DNA of 64,000 nucleotides, taken from contig NZ_CP108081.1 of the NCBI RefSeq assembly GCF_036182465.1, forward strand, positions 4,216,001 to 4,280,000. The letters run 5' to 3'. Shown in pieces: positions 6,987 through 15,853 of this stretch. The notes beneath the pieces were generated by a model. The model had not been told where the DNA came from. It did not search any database and saw only the letters and a program-made list of their open reading frames with translations. The DNA is from Streptomyces sp. NBC_00258. GTDB taxonomy: Bacteria; Actinomycetota; Actinomycetes; Streptomycetales; Streptomycetaceae. Every line of letters begins with the position of its first letter. Position 1 is the stretch's first letter. A program made the position numbers and the translations under genes.

Positions 6987-8900
6987 ATGGCGGTCCAACC
7001 CCGGGCCCGCACCATCGTGTTGACGCTCTGTTCCGCACTCCTTGCCACCACCGCGGCGACGCTTCCGGCCCGCGCCGAGGCGCCCGCCCCGCACACGTCC
7101 TGGGAGGTGCGCGGCCCCCACGGCTCCCCCACGGCCGTGGTCTCCCTCGACCCGGCCGACGGCAGCCCGTCCCTGGCGATCAGTCGCGCCGGCCGTACGG
7201 TCCTCGAACCGTCCCCCGTCGGCCTCGTCACGGAACAGGCCGACTTCTCCCGGAACTTGACCCTCACCCGCCGCTCCGACCGCACGATCTCGGAGCGCTA
7301 CACCGTCCCGACGGGCAAGTCGCACCAGCGGGCTGTCCGTATGACCGAGTCCCGCTTCCGCTTCCGTACGGCGGACGGCGCGCGCATCGACCTGCTGACC
7401 CGCGTCGCCGCCGACGGCGTCGCGTATCGCTACGTCCTGCCGGACGATCACGGCGACGTCGTACGCGAGGCCTCCGCCTTCACCTTCCCGACCACCACCG
7501 AGCCCGTCATCAGCGCCTACCGCCGGGACAACGAACTCCCCTTCGTCCGCTACCAGTCGGCGGCCGCGGTACCGGCGGGCACGTACTCGATGCAGGCGCT
7601 CTTCAAGACGGACGGCGGCTACGCCCTGGTCGCCGAGTCGGACCTGACCGGCAGCTACGCCGGCTCCCACCTCACGCACGCCGCCGGTTCTCCCACGTTC
7701 GGCGTGAGTCCGTGGAACGACGAGCCGATCCAGGTGTCGGGCAAGCTCACCACACCCTGGCGCGCGGTGGTCACCGGCGACCTGTCGACCGTCACCGAGT
7801 CGACGTTCACCGACGACCTAGCCCCCAAGTCCCGTGTCCGCGACACCTCCTGGATCAAGCCGGGCCCGGCCCTGTGGACCTGGCTCGCCGGCGGCAAGGA
7901 GGCCGGGCAGAGCCTGGAGGCGCAGAAGAAGTACGTCGACTACGCGGCCCAGCGCGACTGGCCGTACGAGGTCGTCGACGCGGGCTGGTACTACAAGCCC
8001 GGCGAGTGGGACGTCATCGATCCCGACTGGCAGACGAACAACTGGATGCCGGAGCTGGTGCGTTACGGCAAGGAACGCGGCGTCGAGATCCAGGTCTGGC
8101 TCCATTACTCGCTCCTCGTCGACCCCGTCGAACGGGAGAAGTGGCTCTCCACGCTGGAGCGTTGGGGCGTCAGGGGCGTGAAGATCGACTTCATGGACTC
8201 GGAGTCCCAGGAGCGGATGGCCTGGTACGACGAGATCCTGCCGGCCACCGCGAAGCACCACCTGATGGTCAACTTCCACGGCTCCACGATCCCCAAGGGC
8301 ATCCAGCGCACCTGGCCGCACGTCATGACGCTGGAGGGCGTCGGCGGCGAGGAGAAGCGCAACAACACGCCCGAGCAGCTGGCCGCACTCCCCTACACCC
8401 GCAACGTCATCGGCTCGATGGACTTCACCCCGGGCGCCTTCCACCGCCCGTTCCGCCCCAACGTCGGCTCCGACGCGGGCGAGTTGGGCCTGACCGTCCT
8501 CTACGAGTCCGGCATCCAGAACCTCGCCGGCACCCCGGAGTCGTACGAGGCCCGCCCGGAGGCCCGCCGCTACCTGGAGCAACTGCCCAGCGGCTGGGAG
8601 GAGACCAGGCTGCTGACCGGCGATCCCGGCCGCTCGGCCGTCCTGGCCCGCCGCGCGCCCGACGGCCGCTGGTTCATCGGCGGCACGTTCGCGGGGGCGG
8701 CCCACAGCGTGGACGTGCCCATGCGTCTCGGCACGGGCAAGTGGCTCGTCGAGACCGTGACCGACGGCCCGTCCGGCCTGGTCCGCGAACCACACGTCGT
8801 CCGCGGCGGCACCTCGCTGACGGTGCCCGTCGTGGCGGACGGCGGCTTCGCCGCGCTGGCCTGCCGCTGGCACCCGGGCCGCACGACCTGCGACCGCTGA
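6987..8900 (+). CDS. Secreted glycoside hydrolase family 97 protein (probable alpha-galactosidase/alpha-glucosidase)
   Basis: 637 residues with a Sec signal peptide (RARTIVLTLCSALLATTAATLPARA). An N-terminal beta-sandwich domain (about 35-280), a TIM barrel (about 285-540) and a C-terminal beta domain follow, as in GH97. The barrel has WIKPGPALWTWLAGG, VVDAGWYY and GVKIDFMDSESQ. Asp401 in the last motif is in the place of the catalytic Asp nucleophile of the retaining GH97 branch, which favours alpha-galactosidase over the inverting SusB-like branch. GVGGEEKRNN is another family block. AGGAGGGG precedes the ATG. A palindromic operator lies in front and a 16-bp terminator behind, so the gene is a single transcription unit. 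Confidence 0.88.
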   Translation: MAVQPRARTIVLTLCSALLATTAATLPARAEAPAPHTSWEVRGPHGSPTAVVSLDPADGSPSLAISRAGRTVLEPSPVGLVTEQADFSRNLTLTRRSDRTISERYTVPTGKSHQRAVRMTESRFRFRTADGARIDLLTRVAADGVAYRYVLPDDHGDVVREASAFTFPTTTEPVISAYRRDNELPFVRYQSAAAVPAGTYSMQALFKTDGGYALVAESDLTGSYAGSHLTHAAGSPTFGVSPWNDEPIQVSGKLTTPWRAVVTGDLSTVTESTFTDDLAPKSRVRDTSWIKPGPALWTWLAGGKEAGQSLEAQKKYVDYAAQRDWPYEVVDAGWYYKPGEWDVIDPDWQTNNWMPELVRYGKERGVEIQVWLHYSLLVDPVEREKWLSTLERWGVRGVKIDFMDSESQERMAWYDEILPATAKHHLMVNFHGSTIPKGIQRTWPHVMTLEGVGGEEKRNNTPEQLAALPYTRNVIGSMDFTPGAFHRPFRPNVGSDAGELGLTVLYESGIQNLAGTPESYEARPEARRYLEQLPSGWEETRLLTGDPGRSAVLARRAPDGRWFIGGTFAGAAHSVDVPMRLGTGKWLVETVTDGPSGLVREPHVVRGGTSLTVPVVADGGFAALACRWHPGRTTCDR

Positions 8901-8925
8901 CACGGCACATCCACCGGCACGTCCA

Positions 8926-8961
8926 CCGTGGCCCTGTCTCCACGCGGAGGCAGGGCCACGG
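8926..8961. terminator. Terminator hairpin between GH97 gene and P5C dehydrogenase gene
   Basis: 16-bp stem with one wobble (8926-8941 with 8946-8961) and a 4-nt loop. It lies 25 bases after the GH97 stop and on the far side of the convergent gene, so it could act on both. Confidence 0.75.
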
Positions 8962-9054
8962 TACGTCGGCAAGACGCACGCCGCCCCCGGCCCGGAGGGA
9001 TGCGTCCGGGGCGGGGGCGGTTCCGTGAGACGTCGGCCCGTGTGCGGGGACGTC

Positions 9055-10686
9055 TCAGCCCATGTGCGGGTAGGGGTAGTCGGTCGGCGGGACCAGGGTC
9101 TCCTTGATGGCGCGGGTCAGGGTCCAGCGCATCAGGTTCTGCGGGGCGCCCGCCTTGTCGTTGGTGCCGGACGCGCGGCCGCCGCCGAAGGGCTGCTGGC
9201 CGACGACGGCGCCGGTCGACTTGTCGTTGATGTAGAAGTTGCCCGCGGCGTAGCGGAGCTTCTCCATCGTGTACGCGGCGGCAGCGCGGTCGCCCGCGAT
9301 GACCGAGCCGGTGAGCGCGTAGTCCGACACCGACTCCATCTGGGCCAGCATCTCGTCGTACTGGTCGTCCTCGTACACGTGCACCGCGAGGAACGGGCCG
9401 AAGTACTCCGTCGTGAAGACCTCGTTCGCCGGGTCCGTGCACTCGACGACGGTCGGGCGGACGAAGTAGCCGACCGAGTCGTCGTAGGTGCCGCCCGCGA
9501 CGACCGTGCAGGACGGGTCGGCGTGCGCCCGGTCGATCGCCGCCTTGTTCTTGGCGAAGGAGCGCTCGTCGATGACGGCGCCGATGAAGTTCGACAGGTC
9601 GGTGACGTCACCCATCGTGATGCCGTCGATCTCGGCCGCGAACTCCTCCTTGAAGCCGGAGTTCCAGATGGAGGCCGGGACGTACGCGCGCGAGGTGGCC
9701 GAGCACTTCTGGCCCTGGTACTCAAAGGAACCGCGGGTGAGGGCCGTCTTCAGGATCGCCGGGTCGGCGCTCGGGTGCGCGACGACGAAGTCCTTGCCGC
9801 CGGTCTCGCCGACCATGCGCGGGTACGTGCGGTACTTCTCGATGTTGTTGCCGACCGTCTTCCACAGGTACTGGAAGGTCCTGGTCGAGCCGGTGAAGTG
9901 GATGCCGGCGAGGTCGCGGTGCTCCAGGGCGACCTCGGAGACCTCGATGCCGTCACCGGTGACGAGGTTGATGACGCCCTTGGGAAGACCGGCCTCCTCC
10001 AGCAGCTGCATGAGCAGGACGGCCGCGTGGGTCTGCGTCGGGGACGGCTTCCACACGACCACGTTGCCCATCAGCGCGGGCGCGGTCGGCAGGTTGCCCG
10101 CGATCGCCGAGAAGTTGAACGGCGTGATCGCGTAGACGAAGCCTTCGAGCGGGCGGTGGTCGAGGCGGTTCCAGACGCCCGGCGAGTTGGCCGGCGGCTG
10201 CTCGGCGAGCAGGTCACGGGCGTACTTGACGTTGAAGCGCCAGAAGTCGACCAGCTCACAGGGACAGTCGATCTCGGCCTGCTGGGCGGTCTTCGACTGG
10301 CCGAGCATCGTCGAGGCGGCGAGCGTCTCGCGCCACGGTCCTGCCAGCAGCTCGGCGGCGCGCAGGATGATCGCGGCGCGGTCGTCGAAGGACATCGCGC
10401 GCCAGGCGGGCGCGGCGGCGAGGGCCGCGTCGATCGCGTCCTGGGCGTCCTGCTGGGTGGCGTTCGCGTACGTGCCGAGGCGGGCCTTGTGGTTGTGCGG
10501 CTGCACGACGTCGAAACGGTCGCCGCCGCCCATCCGCTTCTCGCCGCCGATGGTCATCGGCAGGTCGACCGGGTTCTCGGCGAGCTCCTTGAGCTTGGAC
10601 TCCAGGCGGGCGCGCTCGGGAGAGCCGGGGGCATAGCCGTGCACCGGCTCGTTGACGGGGGTGGGGACCTGGGTCACAGCGTCCAT
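9055..10686 (-). CDS. pruA: L-glutamate gamma-semialdehyde (P5C) dehydrogenase
   Basis: Second step of proline catabolism: glutamate semialdehyde + NAD to glutamate. 543 residues, the monofunctional aldehyde dehydrogenase size. The cofactor domain has VYAITPFNFSAIAGNL, WKPSPT and FTGSTRTF. The catalytic glutamate is in MVGETGGKDF and the catalytic cysteine in EYQGQKCSATSRAYVP. The C-terminal end is TLTRAIKETLVPPTDYPYPHMG, typical of this subfamily. It lies 85 bp downstream of the proline dehydrogenase gene on the same strand, so the two probably form an operon although a GC-rich 13-bp repeat sits in the gap. The ATG start has AAGGAG upstream. Confidence 0.96.
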   Translation of the reverse strand: MDAVTQVPTPVNEPVHGYAPGSPERARLESKLKELAENPVDLPMTIGGEKRMGGGDRFDVVQPHNHKARLGTYANATQQDAQDAIDAALAAAPAWRAMSFDDRAAIILRAAELLAGPWRETLAASTMLGQSKTAQQAEIDCPCELVDFWRFNVKYARDLLAEQPPANSPGVWNRLDHRPLEGFVYAITPFNFSAIAGNLPTAPALMGNVVVWKPSPTQTHAAVLLMQLLEEAGLPKGVINLVTGDGIEVSEVALEHRDLAGIHFTGSTRTFQYLWKTVGNNIEKYRTYPRMVGETGGKDFVVAHPSADPAILKTALTRGSFEYQGQKCSATSRAYVPASIWNSGFKEEFAAEIDGITMGDVTDLSNFIGAVIDERSFAKNKAAIDRAHADPSCTVVAGGTYDDSVGYFVRPTVVECTDPANEVFTTEYFGPFLAVHVYEDDQYDEMLAQMESVSDYALTGSVIAGDRAAAAYTMEKLRYAAGNFYINDKSTGAVVGQQPFGGGRASGTNDKAGAPQNLMRWTLTRAIKETLVPPTDYPYPHMG

Positions 10687-10733
10687 AAGTTCCGTAACTC
10701 CTTAGTGAGCGGTGTTCTCGGGGCTCAAGCCCT

Positions 10734-10772
10734 GGTTCTCGGTTCCGGTTCTCGGTTCCGGTTCTTGTTTCT
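10734..10772. repeat. Three tandem 13-bp units between the two proline genes
   Basis: GGTTCTCGGTTCC occurs twice back to back and a third degenerate copy follows, ending at the stop codon of the proline dehydrogenase gene. The repeat lies in the intercistronic space of the proposed operon. It could be a slippage product or a structural spacer; no function is known to me. Confidence 0.6.
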
Positions 10773-11698
10773 CAGCTCTTGGTGAGGATCGAGCGGCCGA
10801 AGAAGAGGAGGTTGGCCGGCTTCTCGGCGAGGCGCCGCATGAAGTAGCCGTACCAGTCGGTGCCGTACGCGGTGTAGACACGCATCCGGTGGCCTTCGGC
10901 GGCGAGCCGCAGATGCTCGTCGCTCCTGATCCCGTACAGCATCTGGAACTCGTACTCGTCGGGCTTGCGGCCGGCGCGCCGGGCCAGCTCCTGGGCGATG
11001 GAGATGAGGCGCGGGTCGTGGGACCCGATCATCGGGTACCCCTCGCCCTCCATCAGGATGCGCAGGATGCGCACGTACGCCTTGTCGGTCTCGGCCTTCT
11101 GCTGGTACGCGACCTCGGCGGGCTCCTTGTAGGCGCCCTTCACGAGCCGTACGCGGCTGCCGCTGTCGGCGAGGCGGCGGGCGTCGGCCTCGGTGCGGAA
11201 GAGGTAGGCCTGGATGACGCAGCCGGTCTCCGGGAAGTCCTTCCGCAGCTCCTCGTGGATGGCGAACATCGAGTCGAGGGTGGTGTGGTCCTCGGCGTCG
11301 AGAGTGACCGTCGTACCGATGGCGGCGGCGGCCTCGACGACCGGGCGGACGTTGGCGAGAGCGATCTCGTGGCCACCGGGAAGCGCCTGCCCGAAGAGGG
11401 ACAGCTTCACCGACATCTCGGCGCGCTCTCCGAGCTCCAGCTGCTTGAGGCGGTCGATCAGCTCCAGGTACGCGTCACGGGCGAGCGTCGCCTGCTCCGG
11501 CGTGGTGATGTCCTCGCCGACCACGTCCATGGTGACCTCGAGGCCCTTGGCCGTGAGGTCCTGGATGATCGGTACGACCTGGTCGACGGACTCGCCGGGG
11601 ATGAAGCGGTCGACGACCGGCCTGGTCACCGGGGCCGCCGAGATCAGACGACGCATCCGGTCGCTGCGCGACGCGGCGAGAATCACGGGACCCAGCAC
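10772..11698 (-). CDS. Proline dehydrogenase (monofunctional)
   Basis: FAD enzyme that oxidises proline to pyrroline-5-carboxylate and passes electrons to the quinone pool; peripheral membrane or cytosolic. 308 residues, the normal size of the short actinobacterial form. Family marks: TMDVVGEDITTPEQA, VKLSLFGQ, VTLDAEDHTT, RLVKGAYKEP, GSHD, EFQMLYGIR, and near the C-terminus RVYTAYGTDWYGYFMRRLAEKP with the arginine pair that binds the substrate carboxylate. A GTG start (11698) with GGAGG six bases upstream was chosen; longer in-frame extensions are not coding-like. It is transcribed away from a PucR regulator that probably controls it. Confidence 0.93.
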   Translation of the reverse strand: MLGPVILAASRSDRMRRLISAAPVTRPVVDRFIPGESVDQVVPIIQDLTAKGLEVTMDVVGEDITTPEQATLARDAYLELIDRLKQLELGERAEMSVKLSLFGQALPGGHEIALANVRPVVEAAAAIGTTVTLDAEDHTTLDSMFAIHEELRKDFPETGCVIQAYLFRTEADARRLADSGSRVRLVKGAYKEPAEVAYQQKAETDKAYVRILRILMEGEGYPMIGSHDPRLISIAQELARRAGRKPDEYEFQMLYGIRSDEHLRLAAEGHRMRVYTAYGTDWYGYFMRRLAEKPANLLFFGRSILTKS

Positions 11699-11869
11699 GG
11701 GGCACCTCCACAACAAGGCCGGCGGAAGGCCGTACCCACCGTTGTACGGCGTCCCGGTACGGCACGAAGAACCACCGTGAAACCTAAGGATCCCTCCGAT
11801 CGTCGACCATCGACAGCTGTCACGCATCCGTGCCCTGGATCTCAGACAGATGTATGAAGCCGCGGGGAA

Positions 11870-13495
11870 ATGATGGAGAATGCCCGGGTGACATCGGATC
11901 CCAAGGGCGAATACCAGGAGCTGGTGGACGAGATCTCGGAGCTCCTCGGCGCCCCCGCGACGCTGGAGAACCGCGACTTCGAGCTGATCGCCTTCGGCGC
12001 GTACGACAGCGAGGGCGAGCTGGACGCCTCCGCGCTGGACCCCGTACGCGCCCGCTCGATCCTCACGCGTCGCTCGACCTCGGCGGTCCGCACCTGGTTC
12101 GAGGGCTTCGGCATCGCCCGCGCCACGGCGCCGGTCCGTATCCCGCCCACCCCCGAGGCCGGCGTCTACCGGGGCCGCGTCTGCCTCCCCGTACGCCACC
12201 GGGGTGTCGTCCTCGGGTACGTATGGCTGCTGTCGGACGATCCGGGTCCCACCGACCAGCAGCTCTCCGCGGCGATGGAGGTAACCCCGCGCATCGGCGC
12301 CCTCCTGGCGGACGAGGCCCAGGCGGGCGCGGACCTCAGCCGGGAGCTGCGCGCGGTCCTCACCGCCGAGAGCGGCTGGCAGCGCGACATGGCACTGGCC
12401 GAACTCCACACGGAACTCGGCGCCCGTGGCGAGGGCCTCCACACGATGGTCTGCGTGGCTCCCTGGCCCTCGTCCCACCCCGACGACGCGCCGTCGGTCC
12501 GCACCATCCCGTCCGCCACCGCCGTCTGCGCCCTCCCCTGGGGCCCCACCGACCAGAGCCTGGCCCTGCTGGTCCGCCTCCGCTCACCGGAGGTCCTCAC
12601 CCCGGCGACCACGGCGGCGGCACGCCTGCTGGAGCGGGCGGAGGGGGTACGGGGACCAGCGCGCCCACAGTCCTCCCCGGCCGAGCCCGGCCCTCCTGGG
12701 GCTCACCAGCAAACAGGCGCCACCCGGGGCCGGGGCCCGGCGCAGCCACCGAACCAGGGCCGGGACCAGGACGCCGGGGCGGACCGGCCGCCGGATCGGA
12801 CAGGCGAGGCGGAAGCCGCGCGGGCGGACGAGGGGGAAGGGAGTGCCGGGCGGACAGACCCCGAGACAGGAACGTCCGGCCGGACAGTCAAGGGCACAGG
12901 TGCATCCACGCGGACGGCCCGAGCCGCGGAGGCATCCGGGCGGGCGGCTCAGGAGGCGGAGGGATCCCGACGGGCGGCCCAGCCGTCGGACCAGGCGCGG
13001 AGCGCCCCGCGTACGCCACCCCCCGGCCGCCCCCGAGCGGTCGGAGCCGGACAGGCCCCGGAACCGCACGCCCCCCGCCCCGCCCGGATCGCGGCCGGGA
13101 TCGCCGTCCCGCACTCCGGACTCGCCGACCTCGGCACCGCCTGGCAGGAGGCATCGGCCGCCGCCCGCGCGGCGCTGGCCGAGCCCCGGCTGGGCCCGGT
13201 CGCGCACTGGTCGTCCATCGGCCCGTACCGCCTGCTGACGTCGCTGCCGCCGACCGCCTCGCACGACCTCGCCGTACGCCCTCTCCTCGCCCCCGCCCAC
13301 CGCGAACTCGCCCACACCGCCGAGGTGTTCCTCGACTGCGCGGGCCAGGCCGGCCGCACCGCCGCCGAACTGGGCATCCACCGCCAGACCCTCTACTACC
13401 GCCTCTCCCGCGTCGAACAGCTCACCGGCCTCGACCTGGACGACGGCGAGGACCGCCTGCTCCTGCACATGGGGCTCAAGGCGCGGCGTCTCTAA
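11870..13495 (+). CDS. PucR/CdaR-type transcriptional regulator with long disordered insert; likely regulator of proline catabolism
   Basis: 541 residues. The C-terminus (about 475-540) is a PucR-type helix-turn-helix: AGRTAAELGIHRQTLYYRLSRVEQLTG. The N-terminal 165 residues look like a GAF-like sensory part (VYRGRVCLPVRHRGVVLGYVWLL). A GGDEF-like CdaR domain is split: its first part is near 195-255 and its second (AGIAVPHSGLADLGTAWQEA) near 410-450. Between them lie about 150 residues rich in Ala, Gly, Pro, Arg, Glu and Thr with no hydrophobic core, which is unusual for this family. Divergent from the proline dehydrogenase gene (171 bp between). A PucR-like regulator of proline use is known in S. 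coelicolor as I recall. Start could instead be the ATG at 11873 or GTG at 11888. Confidence 0.85.
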   Translation: MMENARVTSDPKGEYQELVDEISELLGAPATLENRDFELIAFGAYDSEGELDASALDPVRARSILTRRSTSAVRTWFEGFGIARATAPVRIPPTPEAGVYRGRVCLPVRHRGVVLGYVWLLSDDPGPTDQQLSAAMEVTPRIGALLADEAQAGADLSRELRAVLTAESGWQRDMALAELHTELGARGEGLHTMVCVAPWPSSHPDDAPSVRTIPSATAVCALPWGPTDQSLALLVRLRSPEVLTPATTAAARLLERAEGVRGPARPQSSPAEPGPPGAHQQTGATRGRGPAQPPNQGRDQDAGADRPPDRTGEAEAARADEGEGSAGRTDPETGTSGRTVKGTGASTRTARAAEASGRAAQEAEGSRRAAQPSDQARSAPRTPPPGRPRAVGAGQAPEPHAPRPARIAAGIAVPHSGLADLGTAWQEASAAARAALAEPRLGPVAHWSSIGPYRLLTSLPPTASHDLAVRPLLAPAHRELAHTAEVFLDCAGQAGRTAAELGIHRQTLYYRLSRVEQLTGLDLDDGEDRLLLHMGLKARRL

Positions 13496-13554
13496 CCGCC
13501 GGGCTCACGAAATCCGTCCGCTCGCGCCACACGGCTCATGCTCTACTCCCGACC

Positions 13555-14250
13555 ATGCCCCTCCTGATGATCGACCTCGACAACACCCTGGTCGACCGCG
13601 ACTCCGCCTTCCGGGAGGCGTCGTCGGCCTTCCTCGACGAGAACGCGCTCCCTGTCGACGACCTCGCGTGGCTCTTGTCCGTCGACGCCAGTGGCTATAC
13701 GCCGAGGGAGGACGTTGCCCGGGCCATGGCCGAGCGGTACGGAGGGGCCGTCTCAGGGGCCGCCGTCCGGGACTTCCTCGACCGGGGCGCCGCCGACCGT
13801 GTCGTACTGGCCGAGGCCACGCGCGTCGCGCTCGGGGCGGCTGTCGACGCCGGATGGACATGCGTGATCGTCACCAACGGCCGTGTCGTGCAGCAGGAGG
13901 CGAAGATCCGGGGCACCGGGCTCGACGGGATCGTCCACGGATGGGTGGTTTCCGAGGCGGTCGGGTGCAAGAAGCCCGCGCCGGAGATCTTCCGTGCGGC
14001 GGCGGCCGCCGTGGGGACGTCCCTGCACGGGGCCTGGGTGATCGGGGACTCGGCGCACGCCGACGTCGGCGGCGCGAGGGGACTCGGCCGGGTCCGCAGC
14101 GTGTGGGTGTCGGGTGGCCGGCCGTGGACCGACGAGACGTTCCGGCCCACACACATCACCGGCGACGCCGCGTCTGCCCTCACCCACGTCGTCGAGCACG
14201 GCGGCGGTGCCCGGGACGATGGGACACCGGACACCCCGGGAGGGGTGTGA
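13555..14250 (+). CDS. HAD-superfamily hydrolase
   Basis: 231 residues. The four HAD motifs are clear: DLDNTLVDRD near residue 6 (nucleophile Asp7 and Asp9), VTNG near 106, the lysine of KKPAPEIF near 140, and GDSAHADVGGA near 163. A small helical cap domain follows motif I. Probable activity: phosphatase on a small phosphorylated metabolite, Mg-dependent, cytosolic. ATG 13555 starts the protein directly at the first beta strand (MPLLMIDLD). The gene stands alone, 59 bases after the regulator and 109 before the ABC operon, which has its own control site. Confidence 0.88.
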   Translation: MPLLMIDLDNTLVDRDSAFREASSAFLDENALPVDDLAWLLSVDASGYTPREDVARAMAERYGGAVSGAAVRDFLDRGAADRVVLAEATRVALGAAVDAGWTCVIVTNGRVVQQEAKIRGTGLDGIVHGWVVSEAVGCKKPAPEIFRAAAAAVGTSLHGAWVIGDSAHADVGGARGLGRVRSVWVSGGRPWTDETFRPTHITGDAASALTHVVEHGGGARDDGTPDTPGGV

Positions 14251-14288
14251 CAGCCACCGGGCGATGGTCGGGATTCGGACGCCACTAC

Positions 14289-14303
14289 TGAAAACGATTG
14301 TCA
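14289..14303. promoter_or_regulatory. Zur-like box upstream of the Opp-type ABC operon
   Basis: TGAAAACGATTGTCA. The actinobacterial Zur operator, as I know it, is a 7-1-7 inverted repeat close to TGAAAATGATTTTCA; this site matches 13 of 15 positions. It lies 57 bases before the GTG of the binding-protein gene and 39 bases after the HAD gene stop, in the only non-coding gap before the operon. It is AT-rich compared with its surroundings. It differs from the DmdR1 iron box (TTAGGTTAGG type). Confidence 0.6.
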
Positions 14304-14359
14304 TCATGCTACGGTCGGCGCCACGTCTCCATTGACCATCCCTTTACCCGGAGTGCTCC

Positions 14360-15853
14360 GTGCGCCTGTCCGCCCGTCTTCTCCCCCTGTCCGCGGTCAC
14401 CGCGGCCTCCGCCCTGCTGCTCACCGGGTGTTTCTCGGAATCCGCCTCGGACGATTCCGCGGGCGGCGACGGCAAGCGCGTACGCATCGCGATGATGAAC
14501 CCGCCGCGCTCCGGGCTGTCACCACTGTCCGACGACGCGTTCAAGCTGTCGCGCTGGTCGACCGCCGAGACGCTGGTGACACTCGACGCGGACGGCGACG
14601 CCGAGCCCGCTCTCGCCACCAAGTGGCAGCAGAGCGGCCGGACTTGGACGTTCGGGATACGGGAAGGCGTCACCTTCCACGACGGTACGAAGCTCACCGC
14701 CGAGTCCGTCGTCAGGTCGCTCACCAAGGCCGCGACCGCCTCCCCCAAGCCGCGCATCCTCGACGGCGTCGACCTGACGGTGAAGGCCGACGGCGACTCG
14801 GTCGCCGTCACCACCGGCACCGAGGACCCGCTCGTCCCGCAGCGGCTGAGCTCGCCGCAGCTGTCGATCCTGGCGGCGAAGGCGTACCGCGGGAAGACCG
14901 TCAGCCCGGTCGGCGCGGGCACCGGCCCCTTCGAGCTGACGAAGGTGAACGGCACGTCGTCGGCGACCCTCGACCGCTACGACGACTACTGGGGCGACAC
15001 GGCCAAGTCCCCGGGTATCGACGTGAAGTTCGTGCCGGACGGCACCGCCCGCGCGGCCACCCTGCGCAGCGGCGAGGCCGACGTCGTCGAGGCGGTTCCG
15101 GTGTCGCAGGCCGCGCTGCTCGACAAGGAACTGGTCACCGAGGTGCCGATGCCGCGCACCAACACCCTGTACCTGAACACCGGGAGCGGCCCGTTCAAGG
15201 ACGCCTCCCTCAGGGCCGCCGCCCGCGAGGCCCTCGACGCCGAGTCGATCGTCAAGGGCGTGTACGAGGGCCGCGCGGACGTCGCGAAGGGCCTGCTCGG
15301 CCCGGCCCTCCCCTGGGCCGCCGAGCTGCGCAAGCCGGTCTCGCACGCCAAGTCCGGTGATCCGGACGGGAAGACGATCACGATCGGTACGTTCACCGAC
15401 CGCGCCGAACTGCCGGAGGTGGCCCAGACGCTGCAACAGCAGCTCCAGAAGGCCGGGTTCAAGGTGAAGCTGGACGTCCGCGAGTACGCGAACATCGAAT
15501 CCGACGCGCTGGCAGGCGAGTTCGACGCCTTCATCCTGTCCCGGGCGACCGTCCTCGACTCGGGCGACCCGGCGGCGTACCTCTACAGCGACTTCGGATC
15601 GAAGGGTTCCTTCAACATCTCGCAGCTGTCCGACAAGAAGGTCGACACGGCCCTGGAGAAGGCCGCCGGGACGAAGACCGGTGACGCGCGCCGCCGGGCC
15701 GTCGTCGAGGCGGAGGCCGCGGTGCTGGCCACCGACGCCGCGATCCCGATGCTGCACGAGCGTGTGATCCAGGGCGACGCGGCCGGTGTCGTGGACGTCG
15801 AGCACGACCCGCGCGAGCGGGCCCTGATCACCGCGGACACGTACGTCAAGTGA
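14360..15853 (+). CDS. Family 5 (Opp/Nik/Dpp-type) substrate-binding lipoprotein
   Basis: 497 residues. A signal peptide ends in the lipobox LLLTGC, so the mature protein is a lipoprotein on the outer face of the membrane. The class-C binding-protein fold is shown by ALATKWQQSGRTWTFGIREGVTFHDGTKLTAESVVRSL, the family signature in the first 120 residues, and by LYLNTGSGPFKDASLRAA in the middle. Substrates of this family are oligopeptides, nickel, or metal-metallophore complexes. The Zur-like box just upstream suggests a metal or metal chelate here; this is inference. GTG start with GGAG 6-8 bases ahead. The stop overlaps the permease start (GTGA). Confidence 0.9.
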   Translation: MRLSARLLPLSAVTAASALLLTGCFSESASDDSAGGDGKRVRIAMMNPPRSGLSPLSDDAFKLSRWSTAETLVTLDADGDAEPALATKWQQSGRTWTFGIREGVTFHDGTKLTAESVVRSLTKAATASPKPRILDGVDLTVKADGDSVAVTTGTEDPLVPQRLSSPQLSILAAKAYRGKTVSPVGAGTGPFELTKVNGTSSATLDRYDDYWGDTAKSPGIDVKFVPDGTARAATLRSGEADVVEAVPVSQAALLDKELVTEVPMPRTNTLYLNTGSGPFKDASLRAAAREALDAESIVKGVYEGRADVAKGLLGPALPWAAELRKPVSHAKSGDPDGKTITIGTFTDRAELPEVAQTLQQQLQKAGFKVKLDVREYANIESDALAGEFDAFILSRATVLDSGDPAAYLYSDFGSKGSFNISQLSDKKVDTALEKAAGTKTGDARRRAVVEAEAAVLATDAAIPMLHERVIQGDAAGVVDVEHDPRERALITADTYVK

